The notes under the pieces: model-generated
Databases searched by the model: none
What the model was told of the DNA's origin: nothing
Seen by the model: only the letters and a program-made list of their open reading frames with translations
Translations under genes and position numbers: made by a program
NCBI GenBank assembly: GCA_944452925.2
Contig: OX101828.2
Coordinates: 44,083,696-44,147,695 of the forward strand
DNA length: 64,000 nt
Direction of reading: 5' to 3'
Source: Chrysolina oricalcia
Lineage: Eukaryota > Arthropoda > Insecta > Coleoptera > Chrysomelidae
Part shown: one piece after another, positions 45,262-57,488 of the stretch
Layout: each line of letters begins with the position of its first letter
Position numbering within the stretch: position 1 is the stretch's first letter

Positions 45262-46860
45262 CAGGGTGTCCCAAAACTCAACGTCATCCTTTGGAGGGCT
45301 GATAGTCCAGCTCATGACTGACAAAAATATCACAATATGACCTGAGTAAAATATTGATACTTTTGTAGATTTTGGCAGTTTTATGAATTTCGTGAAAATC
45401 TTTGATCAGTATTTCGAGTGCCACAGGTACAAAACTTCATGTTTAAGATTATAATTTTTGTTATGCAACCCTGAATAACCCTTCTATTGATTAAAATACA
45501 AATATTGGTGGAATACCTTTGCAGAAAAAAAAACATATTTGCACGATTCACGAGTTAATTTATTTTATCAGCTTACTTAGACTCTTCATACTGTAAACAA
45601 AATCACCACGCGAACCTGGCAAGTTATTTCAAAAAATTGATCATTCGGTGCAGTTTTTAACATGATACAACATTCACTATCTTCCACTTGAGGAAAAGAT
45701 ATTTCAATAATTAGGAATTCGAATGAAAACACTTGGTAAATTGAAGTGACAGGTATTTATTGACAACTAAACAAAAGACAAAGAAAAATGAGAGAATTTG
45801 TACAAACTGCCTGCCATCATGTCGAATGCAAGCATGACATCTTTAAAAACAAAACTTTTAATTCGTCGTGTACTTCCTCCGGCACTTATTTGGACAGCTG
45901 CGTCATTAATATGACGTTTCAATTCATGTTCATCATTTACTGGGTGTGCATCTAGCGGGTTTAAATCTGGAGACTGGGGAGGCCACAAAATGGGACCAAG
46001 ACGTCCGATTCATCTGTTATAAGTTTGATCGAAATAATTTCTCATTGGTCGTGCGTAATAAGGTGAACAACCGTCATTTGGGAACCACATTGCCCTGCAT
46101 ATGGCTAAAGGTACATCTTCCAAAAGACTATGCACTTCGTTTTCTAAAAAATCGCGGTAAATTTCCCAGTTTAGAAGTCAGGTAATTGAAAAGGGCCAAT
46201 TATTGTACCGTTCCAGATGCCGGCCCACAAATAAATAAAAAGATGACACACTTGCATTCGACTTGGTGGCAGCCATTTTGTACACATTCTCTCATTTTTC
46301 TTTGTCTTTTGTTCGGTTGTCAATAAATACCTGTCACTCCAATTTACCAAGTGTTTTTATTCGAATTCCTAATTATTCCTAATAATTTCACAATGAGCTC
46401 CTATTGCAGTAAACTAGGAATGTATTTTTTCCTCAAGTGGAAGAGAGTGAATATTGTATCATGTCAAAAACTACACCGAATGAGCAATTATTTGAATTAA
46501 CTTGCCAGGTTCGTATGGTGATTTTGTTTATAGTATGAAGAGTCTTAGTAAGCTAATAAAATAAATTAACTCGTGAATCGTGCAAATATGTTTTTTTCTC
46601 CAAAGGTATTGCACCAATATTTTTATTTTGGATTTTAATCAATAGAAGGGTTATTCAGGGTTGCATAACAAAAATTATAATCTTAAACCTGAAGTTTTTT
46701 ACCCGTGGCACTCGAAATACTGATCAAAGGTTTCGATGTTCACGAAATTCATAAAAGTGCCAATATCTCCAAAACTATCGATATTTTATTAAGGTCATAT
46801 TGTGATATTCTGGTATGTCATGAGCTGAACTATCAGCCCTCCAAAGGGTGGGACACCCTG
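45262..46860. mobile_element. Tc1/mariner-type element with ~530-base TIRs
   Basis: It starts CAGGGTGTCCCAAAACTCAA and ends in GGGTGGGACACCCTG with TA at both borders. The arms of roughly 530 bases are inverted copies (shared TCCTTTGGAGGGCTGATAG; TTGCACGATTCACGAGTTAA). The core holds a minus-strand transposase remnant. The length is 1599 bases. Confidence 0.85.
45767..46260 (-). pseudogene. Transposase remnant of the 45262-46860 element
   Basis: Across several frames the minus strand reads IWNGTIIGPFQLP, YFDQTYNR, IGRLGPILWPPQSPDLNPLD and then PVNDEHELKRHINDAA. This follows the order of the DD41D transposase at 14249-15325 (WIGRGG, LWPPRSPDMNPLDFFLWG, PVQSEEDLRNRIQESC). The FFLWG segment is deleted and the first half of the protein is missing. 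It is a dead, internally deleted relative. Confidence 0.7.
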
Positions 46861-46939
46861 TATAGATGATCAGCTAAAACTTTCGAATATTGTTGTAAAT
46901 CACGTTTCAGTCAAGACTCAAAATTTAGAGGACACCTAC

Positions 46940-47319
46940 CTTATCGGTAAATTGACAGTACTTTGACGAGATTCCTGCTCCCCACTACCAGGAGGCGATT
47001 CAACGGTAAGGGAAATATGACCATGCGCTAGACCCTCGTAAGTAGCACCTTCCGATGACACCGACAAATGAACTGCCATCCAGCCTGACCAAGGCCACAA
47101 ATGTTCCGAGTGAGATATTGCAATCTCCAACAGGTGGCCTTGTTGAGGAGTATACGGATGCCATTGCGGTTTACTGACTATTTTACCTGATACGCCCAAA
47201 CCGTTCAAAATGGTAACGTTGACGATAACGGGCATAGATCCGTAATAGAGCGGTTGCGTGCAATAAGGCCACATGTACGGGCATTCGTTGAGATCTATGT
47301 AGCTGGGACTGAGACTTGC
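46940..47319 (-). CDS. S1P: Site-1 protease, coding exon 3
   Basis: This exon holds residues 472-598, 380 bases. It starts after TTTTTTTTCCTTTTCAG and ends at AG before GTAGGT (phase 2). It encodes ASLSPSYIDLNECPYMWPYC, QPLYYGSMPVIVNVTILNG, WQPY-like HPYTPQQGH, and LWPWSGWMAVHLSVSSEGA, the beta-rich domain directly after the subtilisin fold. Asn-Val-Thr offers a lumenal glycosylation site. The polypyrimidine tract of its acceptor is only about 25 bases from a LINE remnant. Confidence 0.95.
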
Positions 47320-47344
47320 CTGAAAAGGAAAAAAAATCAATGCA

Positions 47345-48205
47345 GTAATAATCCGATTTTAGGCCTCAGCATAGCTGTGTGACTGCTATCCTCAAAGTTA
47401 CAGATGACATCCTCTCCGCAATCGACCGAAACCAATCAGTAACGAGAATGCTGGGTCTTACTCTAGATTATAAACTCACTTGGAGTCCTCATATTGATTC
47501 ACTATGTGATAAACTGAGAAAGAACTGTTACGCATTGAGATTTATGTCAAATCATTGTGGAAAGGAAGTTCTATTGAATCTGTATCATGCCACTATTGGC
47601 TGTCACTTACGCTATGCAATCTTGGACTGGGGTATGAGCTCTTCTGCTGAAAGAGTATTCATTCTGCAAAAATATGCTGTAAGAATAATTGCCAAATTAG
47701 GATGGCGGCAGACATGCAGAAATTCTTTTAGAGAACTAAAAATACTCACAGTTGCCGGTCTATATATATATATATGAGATGTGCATATACGTTCATAAAA
47801 ATAAACAAAAATTTATGGCAAATCAACAAGACCATCCATATCCAACTAGAGCTAGAAGTTTACTAATACCGAATCCCCACCGAACCTCTCTTTATCAAAA
47901 GAGTTATCTCTACCTCGGACCGAAACTATATAACAAGTTAGATACATTAAGGATTCAGTGAATATTTCCATATTCAAGAGAAAACTAAAAGCATATCTTA
48001 TAGAAAAAAATTGCTACACCGTTGAGGAGCTTTAATAACAATTTTTATAAAATGTAACTTATCTTCATATGTTTTAGTCAATTTTTTCATGTCAATTTAT
48101 TGTTTTTATCTATATATTATTTGTTTTTACACTGACGTCTTCCTTGTTATTGTACAGAAATATTAATTGTGATAATTTTATACTTTTTAACAAGCGAAAT
48201 AAATA
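47345..48205 (+). pseudogene. Internally deleted LINE, antisense to S1P
   Basis: It opens in the RT finger (DFRPQHSCVTAILKVTDDIL). It then jumps from AIDRNQ straight to VTRMLGLTLDYKLTWSPHID, losing the palm with both catalytic boxes. It runs on through LNLYHATIGCHLRYAILDWG and AVRIIAKL, then a stop and the C-terminal PYPTRARSLLIPNPHRTS. It ends at an (ATT)n tail. The 5' end lies next to the exon 3 acceptor. Confidence 0.75.
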
Positions 48206-48233
48206 TTATTATTATTATTATTATTATTGACGG
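48206..48233. repeat. (ATT)n tail
   Basis: Nine or so ATT units form the 3' tail of the preceding LINE. Confidence 0.85.
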
Positions 48234-49165
48234 CATTGGTTATGCTTGATTATACGAAAGCGTTCGACAGAATCAAACATCAGCTTTTATTTCATCGGAT
48301 TTTCTACAGATACAGTATTATTACTTCAGTCCTATTTATTTAATAGAATGCAAGCGGTTATGTTGGAAAGGGATGTCTCTGAGTTTTTGACTGTGGAGAA
48401 TGGGGTTCCACCGGGATCGATTTTGGGCCCGCTACTTTTCATTATTTATACCTACTCATGAATTCCGCAATTATATACATTTCAGCAAGTGTCACTTTTA
48501 TGCTGACTTCACGCAAATTTATCAGTCATTTCCAGAGACTGGTCTAATGGAAGCAAATACTCAACTGAACGCAGATTTAGAGTCAATCATATCAATTTCT
48601 GAGAAGTTTTGTCTTTCAATAAATCCTGGAAAATCTGTGTTAATCTTGTTCGGTAGGAAAGTGACCCGATCTCGTTGTTATAATGCATTGAAGATCAAAA
48701 TCAAGGATATGTCAATTTCTCCCTCTGACAGTGCTAAAAACCTAAAAATCATCTTGGATTCCTCATTGAATTTTACCAATCAAGTCAACTTGGTGATGAG
48801 TAAAAACCTAAAAATCATCTTGGATCCCTCTTTGAATTTTACCAATCAAGTCAACTTGGTGATGAGACGAGCATTTTGCAATTTGAAATAAATCTACGCC
48901 AACAGAAAAGTTCTCGATAAACGTGCTAAAATATCCTTATGCGAATCCCTGGTTCTTTCGCACTTGAATTATGGTAATATAGTTTATGAACCTGCTATCA
49001 CGAAAAGATACTCGCAACGATTTCGGCTAGTTCAGAACTCCTGTGTTCGTCTGATCTGTGGATCAGGCAGGCAAGCCCATTTATCACAACCTCTAAATGA
49101 GTTGGGATGGCTAAATATTGAGAAGAGAATGATTCTGCATGCCTGTACCTTTTTTCATTAGATAT
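48234..49165 (+). pseudogene. Second LINE RT remnant with internal duplication
   Basis: It reads ALVMLDYTKAFDRIKHQLL, NGVPPGSILGPLLFIIYT and CHFYADFTQIY, where the catalytic YADD has become YADF. The rest runs to SHLNYGNIVYEPAITKRY, SCVRLICG and LGWLNIEKR. A 66-base block (48736-48801) is repeated in tandem (48802-48867), adding 22 codons without breaking the frame. Two stops and frameshifts occur upstream. It is unrelated in detail to the other LINEs here. Confidence 0.75.
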
Positions 49166-49479
49166 TCACGACCCAAAAACCACCCTATCTATACCTATCG
49201 ATTGATAAAGTGTTGCTATTTCAAATTCACGGCATTACGAGAGAGCTGTATTTTCAAAAGTTTAATCTGATAAAAATATGAAACTTCGAGAAAAGCAGTG
49301 GCGTACAATGATTTTTACCATAATAATTATCAATCAGGTGACCCTTCGCTACTTATAGTTTGAAATCTAACCTCATGAAAACAAGCCCCTTGTAACTGCT
49401 AATAAACACACCAGGTCTCATGAAAATTGGTTGAAAGACTTTTGACGAATTAATAAATAATCGATTTTGGATTAAAACT

Positions 49480-49612
49480 TTGACACTCCGTCACTTGAAA
49501 ACAAAGTCAAAGTTAGGACACACGTTTATATGAACTTTTTTTCATAAAATATGACAAAGAATCACCACCTGAAATTAATGTCAACATTTAGAATACACCC
49601 TCTATAGTATGG
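49480..49612. mobile_element. Terminal fragment of a CAGGGTG-type element
   Basis: The segment from GACACTCCGTCACTTG to GTCAACATTTAGAATACACC keeps the order of motifs seen at the right end of the 12575-16322 element (TTTATATGAAC, AAAGAATCACC). No left partner was found. Confidence 0.5.
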
Positions 49613-51690
49613 ACCCGTCCTTATTCTAAACAATCTGTATTCATAGTTTCATTATATTTTGGTCGATCAACAAACCATTTTGATTGATACTCAATCAACT
49701 TATAACCTTGTAGGCGAATTCATTCCATAGAAGTATATAGTTTATACTTACTCTAGAATGCTAATCCCGCCAATTTTCACGGCGAAAAGCATGCCGCGTA
49801 TGCAACCCGTTTAGGATGTGCGCATGCGCGTCATCAGTGTAGTTTGGGTAGATCGTTGCCAAGTTTGAAAATAATTTGGTGTTCCAATTCAGAGTTTTTT
49901 GTTATGAGGCAATAAAACACATGTCATTTAAAACAGAGAAATTTGACAGTGCCTTTAGGACTTTTTAAAACCGAAAAAGACCTTTTAAAAATAGATTACT
50001 ACGAATTTTAGGCGCGAAAAAAACTTATTTAAAACAATAATGTACCCTATGCTACTGTAATTATAATGACCGTACAACAATGCTTTTTCATCAACAGGAA
50101 GACTTGTCACTACGATCTGTCACTCTTGTCAGAGATCAGAGACGGTTTTTAGAATTTCAGATTTTCTCCTGTCGTTTTGTGTGGTGTTTGTTGTCGTTGG
50201 ATATCCTTTCATCATTCGTGAATTTGCATTAATCTGGTTCCTTTAAAGACAATTTCTAATAAAGCCGTATCTTCCTACAAATAAATAATGAAGTATTGTG
50301 TAAAGGAAAAATAACCGAAATAAATCATTTTTGGTAGATAATGAAATTTTTTATGTACCTATATTCTTTGCTCAAAATAGCTTAAATATTATTTCAAAAA
50401 AGGTATGATTTTTGGTAATTGTTCTTAAGAAAAGGCCCCAGCAGAACATTTGAGTGAGAAAACTGTAATTTGTGGCATACATTTTTCTTATGAAAATTCA
50501 TGTGAAAACGACAATAGAATAATTTAAAACCTAGTGCAGTACCAATACTGTGTCTGCGTAAGCATGTATGGCGAGTGATACAACTTTCTGCCACACCGCT
50601 TATGTTATGAGTTCTAGATTCCTACAAAAAGTACTGAACATACATAGAATCGCCTCAGAAAATTAATGTCAATATGAAAGTGCTTTTCTTTGATGGTAAG
50701 GAAAATGCTTCTGGCCTCACTTTTTCATGCACCCACTTTGTGGAAATTGCACTAAGGTAATACAACCAGAAATACTCGAACTTCCAAGCATCCAATTTTA
50801 TAAATCCAATTTGAGTTGAAATTATTCATGATATTTGCTGAATTAAATTTTCGTAGTTTTTTGTACTTTCAATTTATTTTCCAATCCAGCGCTTCCTTGA
50901 AATTCGCATCAACGATTTGGGGTGGTTCCGTAGGTTTTTGTTGGTTAACTACAGCTGAAAAGTGAATGTGATACCAAAAATCAGTCGCCTCAGAGCGATA
51001 AATAATAATAATAACCCTACAATACATTTTTTTCTATTAATTCGTGCTAAATTTGGATGAAGGTCATTGAATTTCCGGCACGTTCTGGAAACATTTCTTT
51101 GGCAATCCATGAATATAAAACAAATTAAAAATATCTGCATTTGAATATGCATTATAATCCATTTTCTACTTCTTTCTGACAGAAACACAATTAAATCCAC
51201 TGTTTGTCAAACTTACTCTTTTCTGTTTTGCTGCCCTCTAGCAGTTCTCCTAATCATACGATCTTCTTAAAACTTGTTAAAATTGTATAGGATGTTGAAC
51301 CGAACAAAATATCAAACAGTTATAAAGTTTTGCTGAAAGCCATTTTTATAAGGTTTTGTGCCCTGTCCTCTGTGCAATAGGGATAGGGATGTTCACAAAA
51401 ATATAAAACTACACATTAATGCAATAAAACCATCCATTATGACCTAATAATTAGATCTGTGAAGTTTAATGAAATTCCAGAAAGGCGTTAGCCCAAAATC
51501 TTCATTTGAAATGGCCGCATTTGTTTGAATGCACGAAACGCTATCCGATTGGCCTGACGTCATCGATTCGGTCGTGAGTCCCGCGCGAAAACGAAAACAG
51601 GTGCATTCGGTCACATTGAACGCTGGCATTTCTGTCGAAGTAAAGCCCTAACCTTGTGTTTTCTGTATTAATTGTTCTACTGGAAACAGC
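49613..51690. other. Intron 2 spacer, nothing recognised
   Basis: There is no repeat pair or credible gene. Bases 51440-51690 are less AT-rich and directly precede an exon-like frame, so they could be the 5' end of a lost element. Confidence 0.4.
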
Positions 51691-51693
51691 ATA

Positions 51694-51821
51694 ATGGAAG
51701 AGAGTTTTCAGAAGGCTTATTCCCATAATTTGCCAACAGTAGATGTTGTTATGGTGTCTGACTTTTTAACACAGTGCAAAAACCTGAATCAACCGCAAAT
51801 AAGTGGAGTAAAGGCTAAACA
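51694..51821 (+). CDS. Exon-like ORF, possible transposon first exon
   Basis: The ATG at 51694 (context AAACAGCATAATGG) opens 42 codons, MEESFQKAYSHNLPTVDVVM and VSDFLTQCKNLNQPQISGVK, ending at AAACA before a good GTGAGT donor. I cannot find the next exon. The sequence resembles, in my judgement only, the starts of arthropod THAP/YqaJ-linked transposon proteins. It lies convergent to a THAP-coding segment on the other strand, which makes a shared element plausible. Confidence 0.35.
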
Positions 51822-52189
51822 GTGAGTGTATACGTGCATATTTCGATAATTCATTGTATGGCAGAGACTATATAGTGATCCTGCTACCAATAATAGTGAT
51901 GGTAATATGCACATTTATTCAAAATCATGTTCAACTTTTATATAAGATTTGTCAGGTGAAAATAGCGGCAATAAAATAAGTTAGGTGAAGTATCGCAATT
52001 TCTGAATAAAAATACCTACCTATATGGCACTATCGTGTTTATTAAAATAACATACTTTTCAAAATCAGTAGCTAATGACAATGTTTGGTTTACTTCGATT
52101 TTAGTTTGCTTGGATTTCGTGCTAATATTTACTGAAATTTAAAAAAAGTGGTAAATAATAACAAGTGTTTCTATAATTTAAACCGTAGT

Positions 52190-53195
52190 TCATGATTTTT
52201 GCTTATAATAATAATTGCGAAAATTGTAAAACACTGTTTGGAACCTTTGGTATAGTAATGACACCTCGATAATAAGACTAAACGAACTTCTGGTTTCCAA
52301 AAGCTTTAGAAACTTTACTTTTTGTTTCGGAACGCCCGTGTACATTCGCAATTTTTTTTTCACAATGTCCATAAACGTGTCTCTGAACATAACCTGCTTA
52401 TTTTGTTCATCACCCAACTTATTACTATCACTGATACCGTCACTTAAATGAAAACTTTCTGATAACGAAGGACAGTAACGTCTGCGACCTCTGATGTACT
52501 ACTGTCACTCTTGAAACACTAATGTTTTTGTTTGTAGCTGCTCGAAACGACGGGAATCGCTAATGTTATAAGCGATGTTTCAATTTTTTTTTACAGCTTT
52601 TGGCAATGTTACCCGGATGGCTTTGCTACGATAGTGTTACGTGAGCCTGGCAAGAATAATCCATCTTAAACATTGAGTTATCGATGACTTCGGGTAAATT
52701 TGATGTACTCGGTAGTATTAGCATTGTTGAATCATCATTATCAATTGAGCTCTTGCGTATATTCAATTCAGATTCATTCAAAATTTCAGAAAATTTCCTT
52801 GTTTCTTTATCTTATTTCGCTACTCAAACGATGAGTGGTTGTTTTTTTATCCGCCTGCCAACTGAAAATATGCGGTACTACTCCCGGCTTCAATCGAGCT
52901 TTAACTTTACTAAACTTATATTCATAATAGTTTTCCATATCTTCTGCAAGCTGTAAACATCAAATTGTTTAATATTTCGTTGGTAATACTTACAAAGACC
53001 CTAACTCACGTTGAAATGATCTTCACAACAAAAAAATACTGTTTTTACGGACACATCTTTTATTTTCCTTCTTACAGCAGTAAACCATTTCTTTTTTTCC
53101 GAAAGATTTCGTGGAACTGTTATGAATATTTTCTCTATATTATTTTTGGAAGTGTTTAAACATCCAGGAACAAAACACCACTTATTAGCACTCAT
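52190..53195 (-). pseudogene. THAP-domain transposon protein, decayed
   Basis: The minus-strand exon 53195-53012 reads MSANKWCFVPGCLNTSKNNI and goes on to KKWFTAVRRK and VFFCCEDHFN: the C-x4-C, W and C-x2-H of a THAP zinc finger. It ends at a GTGAGT donor. After an intron, an exon near 52955-52850 gives LAEDMENYYEYKFSKVKARL and KPGVVPHIFSWQ, then a stop. A last open stretch (about 52510-52190) reads YCPSLSESFHLSDG and VKKKLRMYTGVPKQ. There are at least two breaks. The DNA-binding domain itself looks intact. The function would be binding the element's ends. Confidence 0.6.
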
Positions 53196-53582
53196 TTTGA
53201 AACATTAATACAGACGAAATCCAGCGAAATCCACTGCTGTAAATGATCAAAACATAAAAGCGCGCGGCATTATAATAATGCACTTCGCTGAGCGGATCGC
53301 TCGCACTATCAAAGATGTGACGTCATTGCTGCTAGTCTCGTGTAGGGTACGTTTTCCAGCCTCGCTGATTTCAACCTTTTTGTTTTGCGTTTATTTAATA
53401 TTTTCATTTTTGATACTTTTTGTGCTGGTAATGTGTTTTAAGACAGAAATAACTGTCGAAATGCATTATAATTAAAAATTAGTAGACAAACCTATTTTAC
53501 AAGTATAGATATGTATAGTCTGTGAATTTGTAAATTAGTATTTTGCTAAATAAAGACATAATAATAATAAAATATTACTCAC
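53196..53582. other. Intron 2 end next to exon 2
   Basis: AT-rich, with no feature recognised. ATTTGCATAA-free and no splice decoys stand out. Confidence 0.35.
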
Positions 53583-53881
53583 TTGTGGTTTATAGCTATT
53601 AAGTATTTGATACGCCTTCATCAAATTCAATTTTCCGTGTCCTTGTTCGAACATGTTCACGCCGGGTAATCTTCTCGCCGATGCTATGAGAGCTTGTTTC
53701 ATACTAGCGGGATTTATGACGTCACCGCGGTGTAGAACCCCGCTGGCTAGAAGCGTGACAGCTCCTGCTACCACCGGGGATGCAACGCTCGTGCCAGACA
53801 GAGAACGACATCCACCTTTCATGTGAGAACCTTTCACGGCAGAACCGTAAGTGACTATGTCCGGTTTGACTCTTCCGTAGC
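53583..53881 (-). CDS. S1P: Site-1 protease, coding exon 2 (catalytic serine)
   Basis: This exon holds residues 372-471, 299 bases, after GATGTGTTTCAG and before GTGAGT. It encodes YGRVKPDIVTYGSAVKG and GGCRSLSGTSVASPVVAGAV, in which S403 is the catalytic serine. It ends NMFEQGHGKLNLMKAYQILN and YKPQ. The spacing of D207, H238, N327 and S403 equals that of human S1P (D218, H249, N338, S414) with a constant offset of 11. That argues the assembled exon order is right and the enzyme complete. Confidence 0.97.
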
Positions 53882-54532
53882 CTGAAACACATCAACAACG
53901 TTACTAAAATGTTTTTTTTTTAATTCTCAGTCGTCATGGTTCTTATATTATTTGAAATACTGAATAGGTTAAGGTAGAAATAGTTATTAACGTTACAAGG
54001 CCGATATTTTTCAAATAATGAGGTTGAATATTGTAATCCGAGGCGCCGCCGAGGAATATAACAACCGAATCCGTTATTTGCGTATCGGCCGTGTGTCGTT
54101 CAAGATACTTTTTGCAATCCCGCTGAAAGATTACATTTTGATTCCGAGGAAACAACAAACCACGTACCTACCTCGTTATTCTTCAGAAAAATCCCAACAT
54201 CGTGTTGTCATGGAACCGCTTAATAATGTCACAACAAAAATTGAGAGATCAAATCACATATGAATAATAATTCAAGAAAAAAGAAACTACCCAAACACCT
54301 AAACCACGTCACAATCACACTCGACGAGCGTTTCGCCAACAAAGTTAGCATCTTCAAGAGCTAATAGCTTACTAAACCACTCATCCTACCTAACTTCTAT
54401 TTATACCACTATTTCGTATTGGACGTCAAATGATCTAACATTTCTAATTTACCTACTCTACCTACTACTTATCTGAGGGCCAACCGCACTCATTATCAAA
54501 TTTACCTACTTTTGTTGTTTACTAATTCTGGT

Positions 54533-54615
54533 AATTTAAAAAAAAATTGTTTAAAATTGTTTTTCCGTTAACCAGCTGTCGTCCCCTTACGAACGGCAGC
54601 CCTCAGAAGTCGAAT
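54533..54615 (-). mobile_element. SINE 3' fragment
   Basis: This matches the 3' portion of the SINE at 31905-32151 (CCAGCTGTCGTCCCCTTACG and the A-rich tail) with a few changes. The tRNA-like head is absent. Confidence 0.7.
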
Positions 54616-55840
54616 CAAGTGTGAAATCCAAAAAAACAACATTCAGAATGGAGACAGAAAAGAATCTTGGTACAGTTCTAATCGGCGAGTTTTACAAAAT
54701 ATCTCAATCAAGTTTTATCGAAAAAGAAGATCTTTTCAATTTATTATCTATCATAGGGTGCGAAATCCAAAAAACAACGTTCAGAAAAAAGTCAGAAAAG
54801 AATCTCAGAACAGTTCTGATGAGAGTTCTGAGTAGCACTCGGCGAGTTCCACAAAATATCTCTATCGAGTTTATCGAAACCGAGTGCTACTAGAACTTCC
54901 ATCAGAGCTGTTCTGAGATTCCTGTCTGTCTTCAGTCTGAGTGTTGTTTTTTTTAGATTTTGCACTGTATTATAGCTAATAAAACTCGATGAACATATTT
55001 TGTAGAACTCGCCGAGTGCTACTCAGAACTCCCGTTACACTGTTCTGTGATTCTTTTCTGTCTTCATTCTGAAAGTAATTTTTTTTTTGATTTCACACCC
55101 TATTATAGCAAATAAATTGAAAAGTTTTGCTTTTTCGATAAAACTCGATTGACGTATTTTGTAGAACTCGCCGAGTGCTACTCAGAACTCCCATCAGAAC
55201 TGTTCTGAGATTCCTTTCTGTCCTCAGTCGAGTTATTGGTTTTTCGGATTTCGCACCTTGTGAAAGCTAATAAATTGAAACGTTTCGTTCTTTCGACAAG
55301 ACTCGATTGACATATTCTGTAGAACTCGCTGAGTGCTACTCAGAACTCCCACTAGAACTGTTCTCAGATTCCTTTCTGTCTTCATTCTGAGTGCTATTTT
55401 TTTTTGGATTTCGCACCCTATTATAGCTAATAAATTGAAAACTTTTGCTTTTTCGATAAAACGATAAACATATTTTGTAGAACTCGCCGAGTGCTACTCA
55501 GAACTCCCAACAGAACTGTTCTGAGATTCCTTTCTGTCCTCAGTCGAGTTATTGGTTTTTCGGATTTCGCACCTTGTGGTAGCTAATAAATTGAAAAGTT
55601 TTGCTTTTTCGATAAAACTCGATTGACATATTTTGTAGAACTCGCCGAGTGCTATTCAGAACTTCCATCAGAACTGTTATGAGATTCCTTCTGTCTTCAT
55701 TCGAAATGTTGGTGTTTCGATTTTCGCACCTTAAGAAGATTAATAAATTGAAAAGTTCTGCTTATTCGGTAAAACTCGATAAAGATGTTTTATAGAACTC
55801 GCTGAGTGTTACTCAGAACTCTCATCAGAACTGAAATATC
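54616..55840. repeat. ~160-base satellite, orientation switches inside
   Basis: The monomers include GAACTCGCCGAGTGCTACTC, CAGAACTGTTCTGAGATTCC and GCTAATAAATTGAAAAG. From about 54886 to 55840 the units run in one orientation with starts near 55105, 55268, 55428, 55580 and 55740 (about 152-163 apart). From 54616 to about 54885 the units run the other way. The switch at about 54885 makes a palindrome around GAGTGCTAC. Units differ by roughly 5-15 percent by eye. Confidence 0.85.
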
Positions 55841-55879
55841 TGTTATTTTTCTTTCAAAATGATGGTTTTCAAAAGTCTA

Positions 55880-57488
55880 AAATTGATTAAACTGAAACTG
55901 GTAAATTTCCAGATATTTTTAAATACTCCAAAATCATTCCGCTTTTCAAAAAAGGGAATAGGGACGAAACTGATAATTATAGACCCATTTCTATCATCTG
56001 TATTTTTTCGAAATTAATTGAAATTATCATAAAACAAAGATTGTCCAAGTATTTCGAAGTCAGCAAGTTTTTTAGTAATAAACAATTTGGTTTTCGAAAA
56101 AATCATTCAACAACAAGTGCAACAATAAGGGTGGTAGAGCAAATAGTCGCGGGTCTTGAACGAGGTAATCATGTGGGTATTACTCTCTGCGATTTATCTA
56201 AAGCTTTTGATTGTGTCTCCCATGAAATCCTTCTTGAAAAACTCAGCTACTACGGAATCAGAGGTATCACTCTCACACTTATTGAATCGTATTTGACAAA
56301 TCGATTCCAAGCTGTAATATACAACAACAAGTTGTCTAGTTTTAGAGACGTTAAATTCGGTGTACCACAAGGTTCGGTCCTGGGCCCACTGTTATTTGTA
56401 ATTTACATTAATGATCTTCCTTCCTTCTTGTCCCCAAACGAATGTGTTCTATATGCAGATGACACTACATTAATTTATTCTCATGAGGAATATGAATCCC
56501 TAGAAACCTTATCGGAAGAAATTGAAGAGAAAGCTGAACAGTGGTTCATAGCTAACAAGCTGAAATTAAATAACAATAAATCGCAAAACTTGATAATCTC
56601 TACCAAGAAACACCTTCCAGAAGATAAAAATGTGAAGCTTCTAGGCTTCTTTTTGGATGACAAGCTAAATTGGACTGAGCACATCAGGCAACTTAACTTG
56701 AAACTGTCACGCTCTCTTTTCAGTATGCGACAACTTAGACATTGCACAAATATAAGCACCCTGAGATCAGTATATTTTTCATTATTCCATGCGTATCTTA
56801 ATTATGGTATTATTGTCTGGGGAAACTCATCTGCAGTTTCCAGCGTTTTCCGACAACAAAAAAAAGCTATTAGAATTCTGTGAAATGCAAAATATAGAGA
56901 AACCTGCCGACCACTCTTTAAAAATTTAAAAATCATGACTCTTCCTTCTATTTACATTTGGAATACTTTGATAGAAATTCACAAAAAAATTCCTACATCA
57001 ATAACACAATCAGACATTCACCAGCACAACACCAGAGGTGCAGATATAATAAGAGGACCAAGACATAGGCTCAGTAAATCCCAAAATAATTCACTGAACT
57101 TGAACGTTTATAACATTCTTCCTGTGGGAGTCAGAAAATTGGGAACATTCGCTTTCAATAAAACAATAAAATTATTTTTGCTTGAAAACTCCTTTTACTC
57201 TCTTGAGGAATACGTGAAATGTGTAAAGCAAGGTGTAACTATGCTCAGGGAATCATAACTTTTCAATTGTTTAATAAACTGATTGTATGATTGATCGACT
57301 TATGCTCAAGATCGTGTTAATGATGTCCATTATGTCTGGAATAATACATTATTTTATTTATTTACACATATATTTTTTACATAATTTTTTTTTACTATTT
57401 TTGTAACTACTACTTCACTACTTTTGTAGCTGTGACTTGTCATAAATGTATTTTGTGTACATAACATGATTAATAAAGTATCTGTATC
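55880..57488 (+). pseudogene. CR1/jockey-like LINE, 5'-truncated, one stop
   Basis: It begins in the RT finger (KIIPLFKKGNRDETDNYRPI). It has GFRKNHSTTSATIRVVEQI, ITLCDLSKAFDCVSHEILLE, FGVPQGSVLGPLLFVIYIND and the catalytic YADDTTLIY, then the thumb and C-terminus (NYGIIVWGNSSA, AIRIL). A TGA at 56881-56883 is the only break I see before the end at 57256. Short TCTGTATCTGAT repeats finish the 3' end at about 57488. The catalytic residues are intact. The RT is clearly related to the LINE at 27716-31903 but not the same lineage. Confidence 0.88.
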
